Shown: one piece after another, positions 1-5,891 of the stretch
How positions within the stretch are numbered: the stretch's first letter is position 1
Layout of the letters: each line of letters begins with the position of its first letter
Source: SFHK01 sp045538305
GTDB lineage: Bacteria; Bacillota; Clostridia; Christensenellales; Aristaeellaceae
Length of the DNA stretch: 43,647 nt
Assembly: GCA_045538305.1 (NCBI GenBank)
Contig: JAZSRC010000032.1
Location: forward strand, 1-43,647
Direction of reading: 5' to 3'
Program-made: the position numbers and the translations under genes
The notes under the pieces: generated by a model
Told to the model about the DNA's origin: nothing
The model's database searches: none
What the model saw: the letters and a program-made list of their open reading frames with translations, nothing else

Positions 1-5
1 AGACC

Positions 6-47
6 CAACCCCTTGGCTCACAGAACGACATGGCTACGATCCGCCTT
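6..47. other. Sequencing-adapter contamination (MGI/BGISEQ type)
   Basis: These 42 bases match, from memory, the reverse complement of the standard MGI/DNBSEQ read-2 adapter over its whole length. Only positions 10 and 44 differ. The distinctive core CTTGGCTCACAGAACG is at 12-27. The stretch sits at the extreme left edge and interrupts the reading frame of the SCIFF peptide exactly where its upstream cysteines should be. I infer untrimmed adapter at a contig end, not biology. Confidence 0.9.
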
Positions 48-112
48 CCTCTTGCCAGTCTGCGTGCAAAACTTCCTGCGGTGTTGCCAATCAGCAGTGC
101 GAGAAGAAATAA
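47..112 (+). CDS. scfA: SCIFF ranthipeptide precursor, C-terminal fragment
   Basis: The frame starting at 47 reads SSCQSACKTSCGVANQQC followed by EKK and a TAA stop at 110-112. This is the conserved C-terminal half of the SCIFF peptide ('six cysteines in forty-five residues'), with four of the six cysteines present. SCIFF is a ribosomally made peptide. A radical-SAM maturase cross-links its cysteines to neighbouring residues by thioether bonds, and its cellular role is unknown. The N-terminal half and start codon are missing because adapter sequence replaces them. The maturase gene follows 70 bp downstream, the normal arrangement. The fragment is too short for a default ORF search. Identity is very secure; the true 5' end lies outside the window. 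Confidence 0.9.
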   Translation, partial: SSCQSACKTSCGVANQQCEKK

Positions 113-128
113 TTTGTAATGAAAGTAT

Positions 129-166
129 CGCCGTTTGTCCCAGAAGACGGACAAACGGCGTTTTTT
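129..166 (+). terminator. Intrinsic terminator between scfA and its maturase
   Basis: A perfect 12-bp stem (129-140 pairing with 149-160, CGCCGTTTGTCC against its complement) encloses an 8-nt loop and is followed directly by six T residues (161-166). It lies 16 bp after the scfA stop and 15 bp before the maturase start. Most transcripts should end here, with a read-through fraction reaching the enzyme gene. That would give far more peptide than enzyme. Confidence 0.9.
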
Positions 167-181
167 ATAGGGAGCTACAAA

Positions 182-1558
182 ATGATACATCAGTATAAAT
201 TGAACGGCTTAAATATCGTGCTGGATGTGTATAGCGGATCTGTGCATGTGGTGGATGAAGTGGCGTATGACGCCATCGCTATGTTTGAAAATGCGGATGA
301 GGATACGATTGTCAGGGAACTTCTTAACCGATATCAGAATACCGAAGGCGTGAATGAAGCGGAGATCCGCGAATGCCTTGGCGATATTCGTGCGCTTCGC
401 GACGCGAGCAAGCTGTTTACCGAGGATCTTTTTAAGGATCTGGCATACGATTTCAAAGCGCGCTATACGAATGTAAAGGCGCTGTGCCTGCATGTTGCGC
501 ATACCTGTAACCTGAACTGCGAATACTGCTTTGCAAGCCAGGGAAAATACCACGGGGAACGCGCGATAATGTCCTATGAGGTCGGAAAACGCGCACTGGA
601 TTTCCTGATTGAAAGCAGCGGAAACCATGTAAATCTGGAAGTGGACTTTTTCGGCGGCGAACCGCTTATGAACTGGGACGTCGTCAAGCAGCTTGTCGCC
701 TATGCGCGCGCGCGCGAAAAGGAGGCCGGCAAAAACTTCCGCTTTACGCTTACGACCAATGGCATGCTGGTGAACGATGACGTGATTGAGTTTGCCAACC
801 GAGAAATGCACAACGTGGTGCTGAGCCTTGACGGACGCAGGGAGATTCATGACCATTTCCGCGTGGATTACCGCGGCAATGGAAGCTATGATGCGATTGT
901 GCCCAAATTCCAGGAATTTGTGAAAAAGCGCGGCGATCAGGGCTATTATGTTCGCGGTACCTTTACGCATCTGAATCCCGATTTCACAAAGGATGTATTC
1001 CATATGGCGGATCTTGGCTTTACCCAGCTGAGTATGGAACCGGTAGTCTGCGCGCCTGGAGATCCGTACGCGCTTACCGAGGAGGATCTGCCCATTGTGC
1101 TTGAGCAATATGAAATCCTTGCAAAGGAAATGATCAAGCGCGAAAAGGAAGGACGTCCCTTCACATTCTATCACTACATGCTGGACCTGTCTCATGGCCC
1201 GTGCGTATATAAGCGGGTTGCCGGCTGCGGTTCTGGAACGGAATATCTTGCCGTTACGCCCTGGGGTGATCTGTATCCCTGCCACCAGTTTGTGGGTGAG
1301 GAACAATACCTGCTGGGTAATGTGTTTGAGGGTGTTACCAATACTGAAATGCGCGACGAATTCAAACTTTGCAACGCTTATGCGCGCCCTGAATGTGAAA
1401 ACTGCTGGGCAAAAATGTACTGTTCCGGCGGCTGCGCCGCGAACGCATACCATGCTACCGGCAGCATACTGGGCGTATACGGATATGGCTGCGAGCTTTT
1501 CAAAAAGCGCATGGAGTGCGCCATTATGATGAAGGCTGCGCTTGCTCAGGGTGAATAA
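182..1558 (+). CDS. scfB: Radical-SAM SCIFF peptide maturase
   Basis: This 458-residue enzyme installs thioether cross-links in the SCIFF peptide encoded just upstream. It has a leader-binding N-terminal region (about 1-95), then a radical-SAM core with the CNLNCEYC motif (C109, C113, C116) that binds the SAM-cleaving [4Fe-4S] cluster, and the GGEP motif at 158-161. The C-terminal SPASM region carries the cysteines for auxiliary clusters, including CENCWAKMYCSGGC and a late YGYGC. Length and motif order fit the SCIFF maturase family (CteB of Clostridium thermocellum). I place the start at ATG 182, after AGGGAG at 170-175. An in-frame ATG at 119 would put the terminator inside the gene and adds residues the family lacks. 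The next gene follows after 36 bp, so co-transcription is likely. Confidence 0.95.
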   Translation: MIHQYKLNGLNIVLDVYSGSVHVVDEVAYDAIAMFENADEDTIVRELLNRYQNTEGVNEAEIRECLGDIRALRDASKLFTEDLFKDLAYDFKARYTNVKALCLHVAHTCNLNCEYCFASQGKYHGERAIMSYEVGKRALDFLIESSGNHVNLEVDFFGGEPLMNWDVVKQLVAYARAREKEAGKNFRFTLTTNGMLVNDDVIEFANREMHNVVLSLDGRREIHDHFRVDYRGNGSYDAIVPKFQEFVKKRGDQGYYVRGTFTHLNPDFTKDVFHMADLGFTQLSMEPVVCAPGDPYALTEEDLPIVLEQYEILAKEMIKREKEGRPFTFYHYMLDLSHGPCVYKRVAGCGSGTEYLAVTPWGDLYPCHQFVGEEQYLLGNVFEGVTNTEMRDEFKLCNAYARPECENCWAKMYCSGGCAANAYHATGSILGVYGYGCELFKKRMECAIMMKAALAQGE

Positions 1559-1594
1559 CGGGGAAAAAGGGCGGATGCGCGAAGGAGAATCGAT

Positions 1595-2251
1595 TTGAAT
1601 AATGTGTTAAGGCTGTGTCCTCTGTTTGAAGCACTTTCAGATGAGGAAATTCTCGATACGCTGGCTTTTTACCGTGCATACAGAAAAAAGTATCAGAAGG
1701 GCGAATTTCTGCTGCATGCAGGCGAAGAGGTGACGCGCTTTGGCGTAGTGCTGTCGGGCGTCGTACAGATTATGATGGATGATCTTGACGGCAACTATAT
1801 GATAATGGCTACGGTTCTGAAGGGGCAGACGTTTGCCGAATCCCTTTGCTACCAGGGGGCAAAAGAATCGCCGGTATATGCATGCGCGGTGGACAATGCG
1901 GAGGTATTATGGCTGTCCACGGAAAGCCTTACCAGTAAATATGTAGGCGGACATTGCCAGCACTGTCAGCGCTTTATCCGTATGCTTACGATGAAGACGC
2001 TGATGATGAACGACCGAATACAGGTGCTTTCCAAGCGATCGCTGAGAGAAAAGCTGATGACGCTGTTTACGCAGTTTTCTACCCGGGAGGGCAAAAACTT
2101 TTTTCTGCCCTTTGACAGAAATTCAATGGCGGCATATCTGGGTGTAAACCGGAGCGCGCTGTCCCGCGAGCTTTCCAAATTGAAGGAAGAAGGCAAAATC
2201 GATTTCTATAAAAACAGCTTTACCATTCTGAATAAAAAAGCAGATTCTTAG
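1595..2251 (+). CDS. Crp/Fnr-family transcriptional regulator with a CxxC motif
   Basis: This 218-residue regulator has an N-terminal cyclic-nucleotide-binding-type beta barrel (about 10-115), a dimerisation helix, and a C-terminal winged helix-turn-helix. The recognition region is about 176-196 (MAAYLGVNRSALSRELSKL). The start is TTG 1595, seven bases after AGGAG at 1583-1587; no better-placed ATG exists. The barrel does not show a clear cAMP phosphate-binding signature. A CxxC pair (C121, C124, in GGHCQHCQRF) sits at the start of the dimer helix, with C85 and C97 earlier, so redox, metal or haem sensing is possible; this is inference. The classical Fnr N-terminal cysteine set is absent. A perfect dyad lies 10 bp downstream, in front of the next promoter, which makes the following operon its likely target. 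Confidence 0.9.
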   Translation: MNNVLRLCPLFEALSDEEILDTLAFYRAYRKKYQKGEFLLHAGEEVTRFGVVLSGVVQIMMDDLDGNYMIMATVLKGQTFAESLCYQGAKESPVYACAVDNAEVLWLSTESLTSKYVGGHCQHCQRFIRMLTMKTLMMNDRIQVLSKRSLREKLMTLFTQFSTREGKNFFLPFDRNSMAAYLGVNRSALSRELSKLKEEGKIDFYKNSFTILNKKADS

Positions 2252-2261
2252 CTTACGTCGA

Positions 2262-2293
2262 CAGAATAGCGTTGCATGTGCAACGCTATTCTG
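2262..2293 (+). promoter_or_regulatory. Perfect 15-bp inverted repeat, likely regulator site
   Basis: Positions 2262-2276 (CAGAATAGCGTTGCA) are perfectly repeated in inverse at 2279-2293, with 2 bp between. The core GTTGCATGTGCAAC has Crp/Fnr half-site geometry. The centre (2277.5) is at about -41.5 relative to the start predicted from the TATAAT at 2307, the classical class II activator position. There is no T-run after it, so a plain terminator is less likely, but a 3'-end role for the upstream gene cannot be excluded. Confidence 0.65.
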
Positions 2294-2306
2294 CATGGAA
2301 TGCGGT

Positions 2307-2312
2307 TATAAT
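2307..2312 (+). promoter_or_regulatory. Promoter -10 box of the ABC-transporter operon
   Basis: A consensus TATAAT at 2307-2312 is not accompanied by a -35 box at the usual spacing (CGCTAT at 2284-2289) and has no TGn extension. An activator-dependent promoter is therefore likely, fitting the dyad just upstream. The predicted start is near 2319. Confidence 0.65.
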
Positions 2313-2344
2313 GTTACCGAAAGCGGTAGAAAGGGATGAATGAT

Positions 2345-2629
2345 ATGGAGAATGTATTTGTAAATATTACCGGCGGTCAGATTTCGAGCGAAGAAAGGGA
2401 AGCCTATATCAGCCGCGGACATGAAAAATTCGGGCGGGCGCTTCAGGGGCTCGATATTCAGCTGGACGGTGAATATGCAAATATTCACTATCATTTGAAG
2501 AAGGTACCCTTTGATCGCATTCGCAGAATCACCGGTTACCTCGTTGGAACGCTTGACCGCTTCAATAACGCCAAGCGCTCGGAGGAAAGCCAGAGGGTTA
2601 AGCATCAGATGGAATTTGAAAGGAATTGA
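2345..2629 (+). CDS. Small protein resembling the tail of anaerobic ribonucleotide reductase
   Basis: This is a 94-residue protein. Its second half (RITGYLVGTLDRFNNAKRSE, then RVKH) resembles the extreme C-terminus of NrdD, the class III ribonucleotide reductase. In NrdD this stretch ends with a CGYLG-type segment and a basic RVKH tail. Here the cysteine is replaced by threonine (TGYL), and the catalytic barrel and glycyl-radical domain are absent, so it cannot be a reductase. Small clostridial proteins of this kind are often auto-annotated as anaerobic ribonucleoside-triphosphate reductase. Start ATG 2345 lies 9 bp after AAAGGG; ATG 2336, directly abutting that SD, is less likely. It is first in the operon, 4 bp before the substrate-binding protein. 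Function is unknown. Confidence 0.75.
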   Translation: MENVFVNITGGQISSEEREAYISRGHEKFGRALQGLDIQLDGEYANIHYHLKKVPFDRIRRITGYLVGTLDRFNNAKRSEESQRVKHQMEFERN

Positions 2630-2633
2630 TAAA

Positions 2634-3596
2634 ATGAAAAAAATGCTTTCTATGATCCTTGCGATCTTGCTGTTTGTTTCCGGAACCTCGTTTGCCGCAC
2701 AAAGCGCTCCCGTTCGCGTAGCGGCGCTGAACGGTCCCACCGGTATGGGTCTTGTTAAACTGATGAAGGAAGCCGAGTCGAGCGGCGAATATGAATTCAC
2801 GCTTGCCGGAGCGGCGGATATGATCGTTCCCAAACTTGTGAAGGGCGAGCTTGACATGGCGTGCGTACCGGCAAATCTTGCCAGCATCCTTTATAAGAAC
2901 ACAAACGGTCAGGTAAGCGTGCTTGCAGTCAATACGCTTGGCGTTATCTATATTGTAGAGCGCGGCGATACCATTCATTCCGTTGAGGATCTGAAGGGCA
3001 GAACCGTATATGCAAGCGGCAAGGGCTCCACGCCGGAATACGCGCTGAACTATCTGCTCGACATGCATGGTCTGGACGTGAACGAGGATCTGAATGTTGA
3101 GTACAAGAGCGAGCATGCGGAATGCCTTACCGCCCTGATTCAGGATGAAAATGCGGTTGCCATGCTTCCTCAGCCTTTTGTAACCGTTGCGCAGAGCAAA
3201 AAGGACGATATCCGGATTGCGCTCGATTTTTCAAACGAATGGGATAAGCTTCAGGAAGGCAGTGAAACGCCCTCCGGTATGATTACAGGCGTTGTAGTTG
3301 CAAGGCGTGCGTTTGTCGAAGCCAATCCCGACAAAGTGGATAAGTTCTTAAACGACTATGCGGCTTCTGTTCAGTATGTAAATGAAAACGTGGCGGACGC
3401 AGCGAAGCTGATCGGGGAGTATGGAATTGTTGCTCAGGATGTTGCTGAGAAGGCGATTCCCTACTGCAATATCGTATGCATCACCGGTGCGGAAATGAAA
3501 ACCAAGCTCTCCGGCTATCTTGCGGTTCTTGCCAACCAGAATCCCGAGGCTGTCGGCGGACAGGTTCCCGGCGAAGATTTCTACTATGCAGATTGA
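2634..3596 (+). CDS. ABC transporter substrate-binding protein, NitT/TauT type
   Basis: This 320-residue exported protein has a hydrophobic signal segment (residues 4-18) ending in TSFA-AQ, a signal-peptidase I type site. The mature part has the two-lobed periplasmic-binding fold of the nitrate/sulfonate/taurine family, including VKGELDMACVPANLAS, where family members touch ligand, and SVEDLKGRTVYASGKGS. It should capture a small ligand outside the cell and deliver it to the permease encoded next. No lipobox cysteine is present, unusual for a Gram-positive binding protein. The start is ATG 2634, nine bases after AAAGGA; upstream in-frame codons lie inside the preceding gene. Its 3' end overlaps the permease start by 11 bp. 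The ligand cannot be read from sequence. Confidence 0.88.
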   Translation: MKKMLSMILAILLFVSGTSFAAQSAPVRVAALNGPTGMGLVKLMKEAESSGEYEFTLAGAADMIVPKLVKGELDMACVPANLASILYKNTNGQVSVLAVNTLGVIYIVERGDTIHSVEDLKGRTVYASGKGSTPEYALNYLLDMHGLDVNEDLNVEYKSEHAECLTALIQDENAVAMLPQPFVTVAQSKKDDIRIALDFSNEWDKLQEGSETPSGMITGVVVARRAFVEANPDKVDKFLNDYAASVQYVNENVADAAKLIGEYGIVAQDVAEKAIPYCNIVCITGAEMKTKLSGYLAVLANQNPEAVGGQVPGEDFYYAD

Positions 3597-4353
3597 TAAA
3601 AAGAGCAAAGGCATAAAGCTTTGGGCAATTGCCGTATGGCTGATTATATGGCAAATTGCGGCTGTTTTGATGGAACAGGAGATATTTCTGGTATCTCCTG
3701 TTTCTGTCGTGAGAACATGGATAGAAATGCTGAAAACGCAGGAGTTTTACAGCCGCGTATGGTTCTCTACCCTAAGGGTGTTGTATGGCTTTCTGATCGG
3801 TATGCTGCTGGGTTCCGTAATCGGAGCGCTGGCTGCGCGCATAAAGTTTATCCGGGATCTGATGACGCCGCTGATATCCGTTGTTCGCGCCATTCCGGTG
3901 GCGTCGTTTATTGTGCTTGCGGTGTTTTTCCTGTCGGATAATACGCTGAGCATATTCATTTCCTTTCTGATTTGTTTTCCCGTATTCTATTCAAACGTCC
4001 TTCAGGGCGTAGAGAGCGCGGACGTTGCACTTCTTGAAATGGCGAATGTATTCAGAATTCATCCATTACGAAAAATGCTGCACATATATCTTCCGGCGGT
4101 GTATCCGTATCTGCTTGCGGCTGTCAGCGTTTCTATCGGCCTTGCTTGGAAAAGTGGCATCGCGGCGGAGGTCATTGCCATTCCGGACGGATCGATCGGC
4201 GACAGGCTGTACTATGTAAAGATGTACTACCTGACCGGAGAACTGTTTGCATGGACGCTTACCATTGTAATCATGAGCCTGATTACGGAAACGGTTATGA
4301 AGCTGATTGTCAGGTTATTTGGCAGGCGTCTCCAAGGAGGACGGAAGATATGA
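3586..4353 (+). CDS. ABC transporter permease, NitT/TauT (SsuC-like) type
   Basis: This 255-residue inner-membrane permease has about six hydrophobic helices and a BPD_transp_1-type core. The cytoplasmic EAA-like coupling loop is at about 151-170 (EMANVFRIHPLRKMLHIYLP), and AWKSGIAAEVIAIPDGSIG follows, a segment typical of SsuC/TauC permeases. It pairs with the binding protein upstream and the ATPase downstream. The start is ATG 3586, inside the end of the preceding gene (11-bp overlap). The SD there is weak, so translational coupling is likely. Its stop overlaps the ATPase start in an ATGA arrangement. One permease gene implies a homodimer. Confidence in the family is high; the substrate is unknown. 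Confidence 0.9.
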   Translation: MQIDKKSKGIKLWAIAVWLIIWQIAAVLMEQEIFLVSPVSVVRTWIEMLKTQEFYSRVWFSTLRVLYGFLIGMLLGSVIGALAARIKFIRDLMTPLISVVRAIPVASFIVLAVFFLSDNTLSIFISFLICFPVFYSNVLQGVESADVALLEMANVFRIHPLRKMLHIYLPAVYPYLLAAVSVSIGLAWKSGIAAEVIAIPDGSIGDRLYYVKMYYLTGELFAWTLTIVIMSLITETVMKLIVRLFGRRLQGGRKI

Positions 4354-4961
4354 ACATAGAAATCCGGGATGTATCCAAAAGATTTGACGATAAGATAGTT
4401 CTCAATCATTTTTCCCAAAGCATTCCATCCGGCAGCATTACCTGCCTGATGGGGCCGTCCGGCTGCGGAAAGACGACGCTGATCCGCATTCTGTCAGGAC
4501 TTGAAACAGCGGATGAAGGGCAGATCACCGGAATAGACAAAAAGAATATCGCATTTGTCTTTCAGGAGGATAGGCTGATTGGGCACCTTTCCGCGCTTGA
4601 AAACTGCATTCTGCCGCTGAAAGGGCCGAACGCTAAAAGAGACGGGGAATGGGCGCTTACAAGGCTTGGATTGGAAAACGACATCCATACGCCTGCCCGG
4701 GATTTAAGCGGCGGCATGGCAAGGCGCGTGGCAATTGCCCGGGCGATGATCGCTCCTGCGGAGACTATCTTTCTGGATGAAGCCTTCAAAGGCCTTGACG
4801 AGGCTACCAAGGAAAAGGCTATACGCTTTGTGAAAGACTGCGCGAGTGGCAAAACGATTATTTCGGTAACCCATGAAGCGAGTGAAGCAGAGCTTCTTCA
4901 TGCGAATATTATTAAAATGAACACGTATCAAGCAGGAAAAGCAGATGCTGAGGGCAAATAA
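4350..4961 (+). CDS. ABC transporter ATP-binding protein, SsuB/TauB-like
   Basis: This 203-residue ATPase powers the transporter encoded by the two genes before it. All key motifs are present: Walker A GPSGCGKT (35-42), Q-loop Q72, signature LSGG (119-122), Walker B IFLDEA (140-145) and H-loop histidine H175 (VTHE). It is shorter than the usual 240-260 residues of the nitrate/sulfonate family because it stops soon after the H-loop and lacks the C-terminal extension. The start is ATG 4350 after AAGGAGG at 4334-4340, sharing the ATGA with the permease stop. Coupled translation and fixed stoichiometry are expected. Confidence 0.92.
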   Translation: MNIEIRDVSKRFDDKIVLNHFSQSIPSGSITCLMGPSGCGKTTLIRILSGLETADEGQITGIDKKNIAFVFQEDRLIGHLSALENCILPLKGPNAKRDGEWALTRLGLENDIHTPARDLSGGMARRVAIARAMIAPAETIFLDEAFKGLDEATKEKAIRFVKDCASGKTIISVTHEASEAELLHANIIKMNTYQAGKADAEGK

Positions 4962-4994
4962 TATCAGTATATGATAAAATCAGAAGGTAGATCT

Positions 4995-5786
4995 ATGAAG
5001 CGCACATTCACAAAAACAGTACTGATGCATTATTTCAAGCTGGTATTCCGATCTGCTTTGTTTTTGACTGCAACGGGGATATATGTTTATAACCGTATTC
5101 GCGGAAACGACGATACCTTCAGCAGCGTTGAGAAAGAACATGCGATTCTTATCGGTATCTGGGTGTTCTTTTTCGTCGGTATGGTCATGCGCCTTTTTCC
5201 TGCGGGGCTGGAAAGCATGGGCTGCCAAAAGCAGTTTCGGAAAAACTATCTGGAAGCGCCCGGCTGTCACGAGATCACAGTAAAACGAAAATCCAAGGGC
5301 GTATTTTTGACGTTTTCTTCGTGGATTCTGCTTAACGGCGCAATTGGCGGGCTGTATATCGCTGGTGTTATCGACAAGGGAATCCTTTTTCTGATTTCGC
5401 TGGCATACTCGGTTTGCGATGTTATTTGCATACTGTTTTTCTGCCCATTTCAGACCTGGTTTATGAAGAACAAATGCTGCACCACATGCCGCATTTATAA
5501 CTGGGACTACGCAATGATGTTCACGCCGCTTGTTTTTATACCCAATGTATATACATGGACGCTTCTTGGTATGGCGCTTGTGCTTCTGGTAAGGTGGGAA
5601 TATGTATTTTTCCGTTATCCGGAACGCTTCAGTGAAAAATGCAATCGCTCGCTGTCCTGCGCGATGTGCAAAGAAAAACTGTGCCTTCACAAAAAACAAC
5701 TGCAGGGCTTTTTGATGAAGGGCCGATTTGATCTGAGCGGGAACGCGATTATCAAAACCATCCGGGGAAAGCGTAAAAAGGAATAA
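4995..5786 (+). CDS. Cysteine-rich polytopic membrane protein, unknown function
   Basis: I do not recognise this 263-residue protein. It has about five hydrophobic segments (approximately 18-32, 50-66, 106-126, 130-150 and 175-200). Cysteine groups lie at the membrane edges: C77 and C91; C150, then C161, C162 and C165 (CPFQTW then NKCCTTCRIYNWD); and a soluble tail with C216, C222, C225 and C230 (CNRSLSCAMCKEKLC). The last group could bind an iron-sulfur cluster or zinc. The start is ATG 4995, seven bases after AGAAGG at 4982-4987; ATG 4971 lacks an SD. It follows the ABC ATPase by 33 bp on the same strand and probably belongs to that operon, which suggests a membrane redox or metal partner (inference). 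Confidence 0.7.
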   Translation: MKRTFTKTVLMHYFKLVFRSALFLTATGIYVYNRIRGNDDTFSSVEKEHAILIGIWVFFFVGMVMRLFPAGLESMGCQKQFRKNYLEAPGCHEITVKRKSKGVFLTFSSWILLNGAIGGLYIAGVIDKGILFLISLAYSVCDVICILFFCPFQTWFMKNKCCTTCRIYNWDYAMMFTPLVFIPNVYTWTLLGMALVLLVRWEYVFFRYPERFSEKCNRSLSCAMCKEKLCLHKKQLQGFLMKGRFDLSGNAIIKTIRGKRKKE

Positions 5787-5788
5787 AT

Positions 5789-5814
5789 AGGCGGAACCGC
5801 ATGCGCCTGTTTTT
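5789..5814 (+). terminator. Possible weak terminator after the Cys-rich membrane gene
   Basis: A 5-bp stem AGGCG/CGCCT (5789-5793 with 5804-5808) is followed by G and five T residues. The stem is short and the loop is 10 nt, so this is only a candidate. Confidence 0.4.
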
Positions 5815-5855
5815 CGGGCGTTATTACCGGCGGCCTTTTCTTTTGATAATTATTG

Positions 5856-5864
5856 TGGTATGAT
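5856..5864 (+). promoter_or_regulatory. Extended -10 promoter of the M18 aminopeptidase gene
   Basis: TGGTATGAT at 5856-5864 is a TGn extended -10. The -35 region is poor (TTTTCT). It lies 28 bp before the gene start, allowing a short leader with the GGAGGA ribosome site at 5879-5884. Confidence 0.55.
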
Positions 5865-5891
5865 AATAAAAAACACATGGAGGAAACATAC

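Noticed and set aside
119..181. Upstream ATG (119) as the start of the SCIFF maturase
   Set aside because: The extra 21 codons span the intrinsic terminator and do not resemble the family N-terminus, while ATG 182 has a ribosome site and begins with the expected MIHQYKLNGL.
13..198. A 61-residue open frame at the left edge beginning in the adapter region
   Set aside because: It lies in adapter sequence and then runs across scfA and the terminator in a different frame. It has no ribosome site and no recognisable protein character.
209..1453. Long open frame antisense to the maturase gene, and similar long antisense frames at 6228-7196, 12850-13569, 15506-16798, 27167-28702, 30246-31193 and 41035-41820
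   Set aside because: They mirror codon bias of well-supported genes on the other strand, lack ribosome sites and show no domain character.
182..1558. The radical-SAM protein as the formylglycine maturase (anSME) for the sulfatase
   Set aside because: Both are radical-SAM/SPASM enzymes, but the adjacent SCIFF peptide and the N-terminal region identify this one as the SCIFF maturase.
2262..2293. Simple rho-independent terminator for the Crp/Fnr gene
   Set aside because: The hairpin has no following T-run and overlaps the promoter zone at an exact activator distance, so I kept it as a regulatory site with the terminator role as an alternative.
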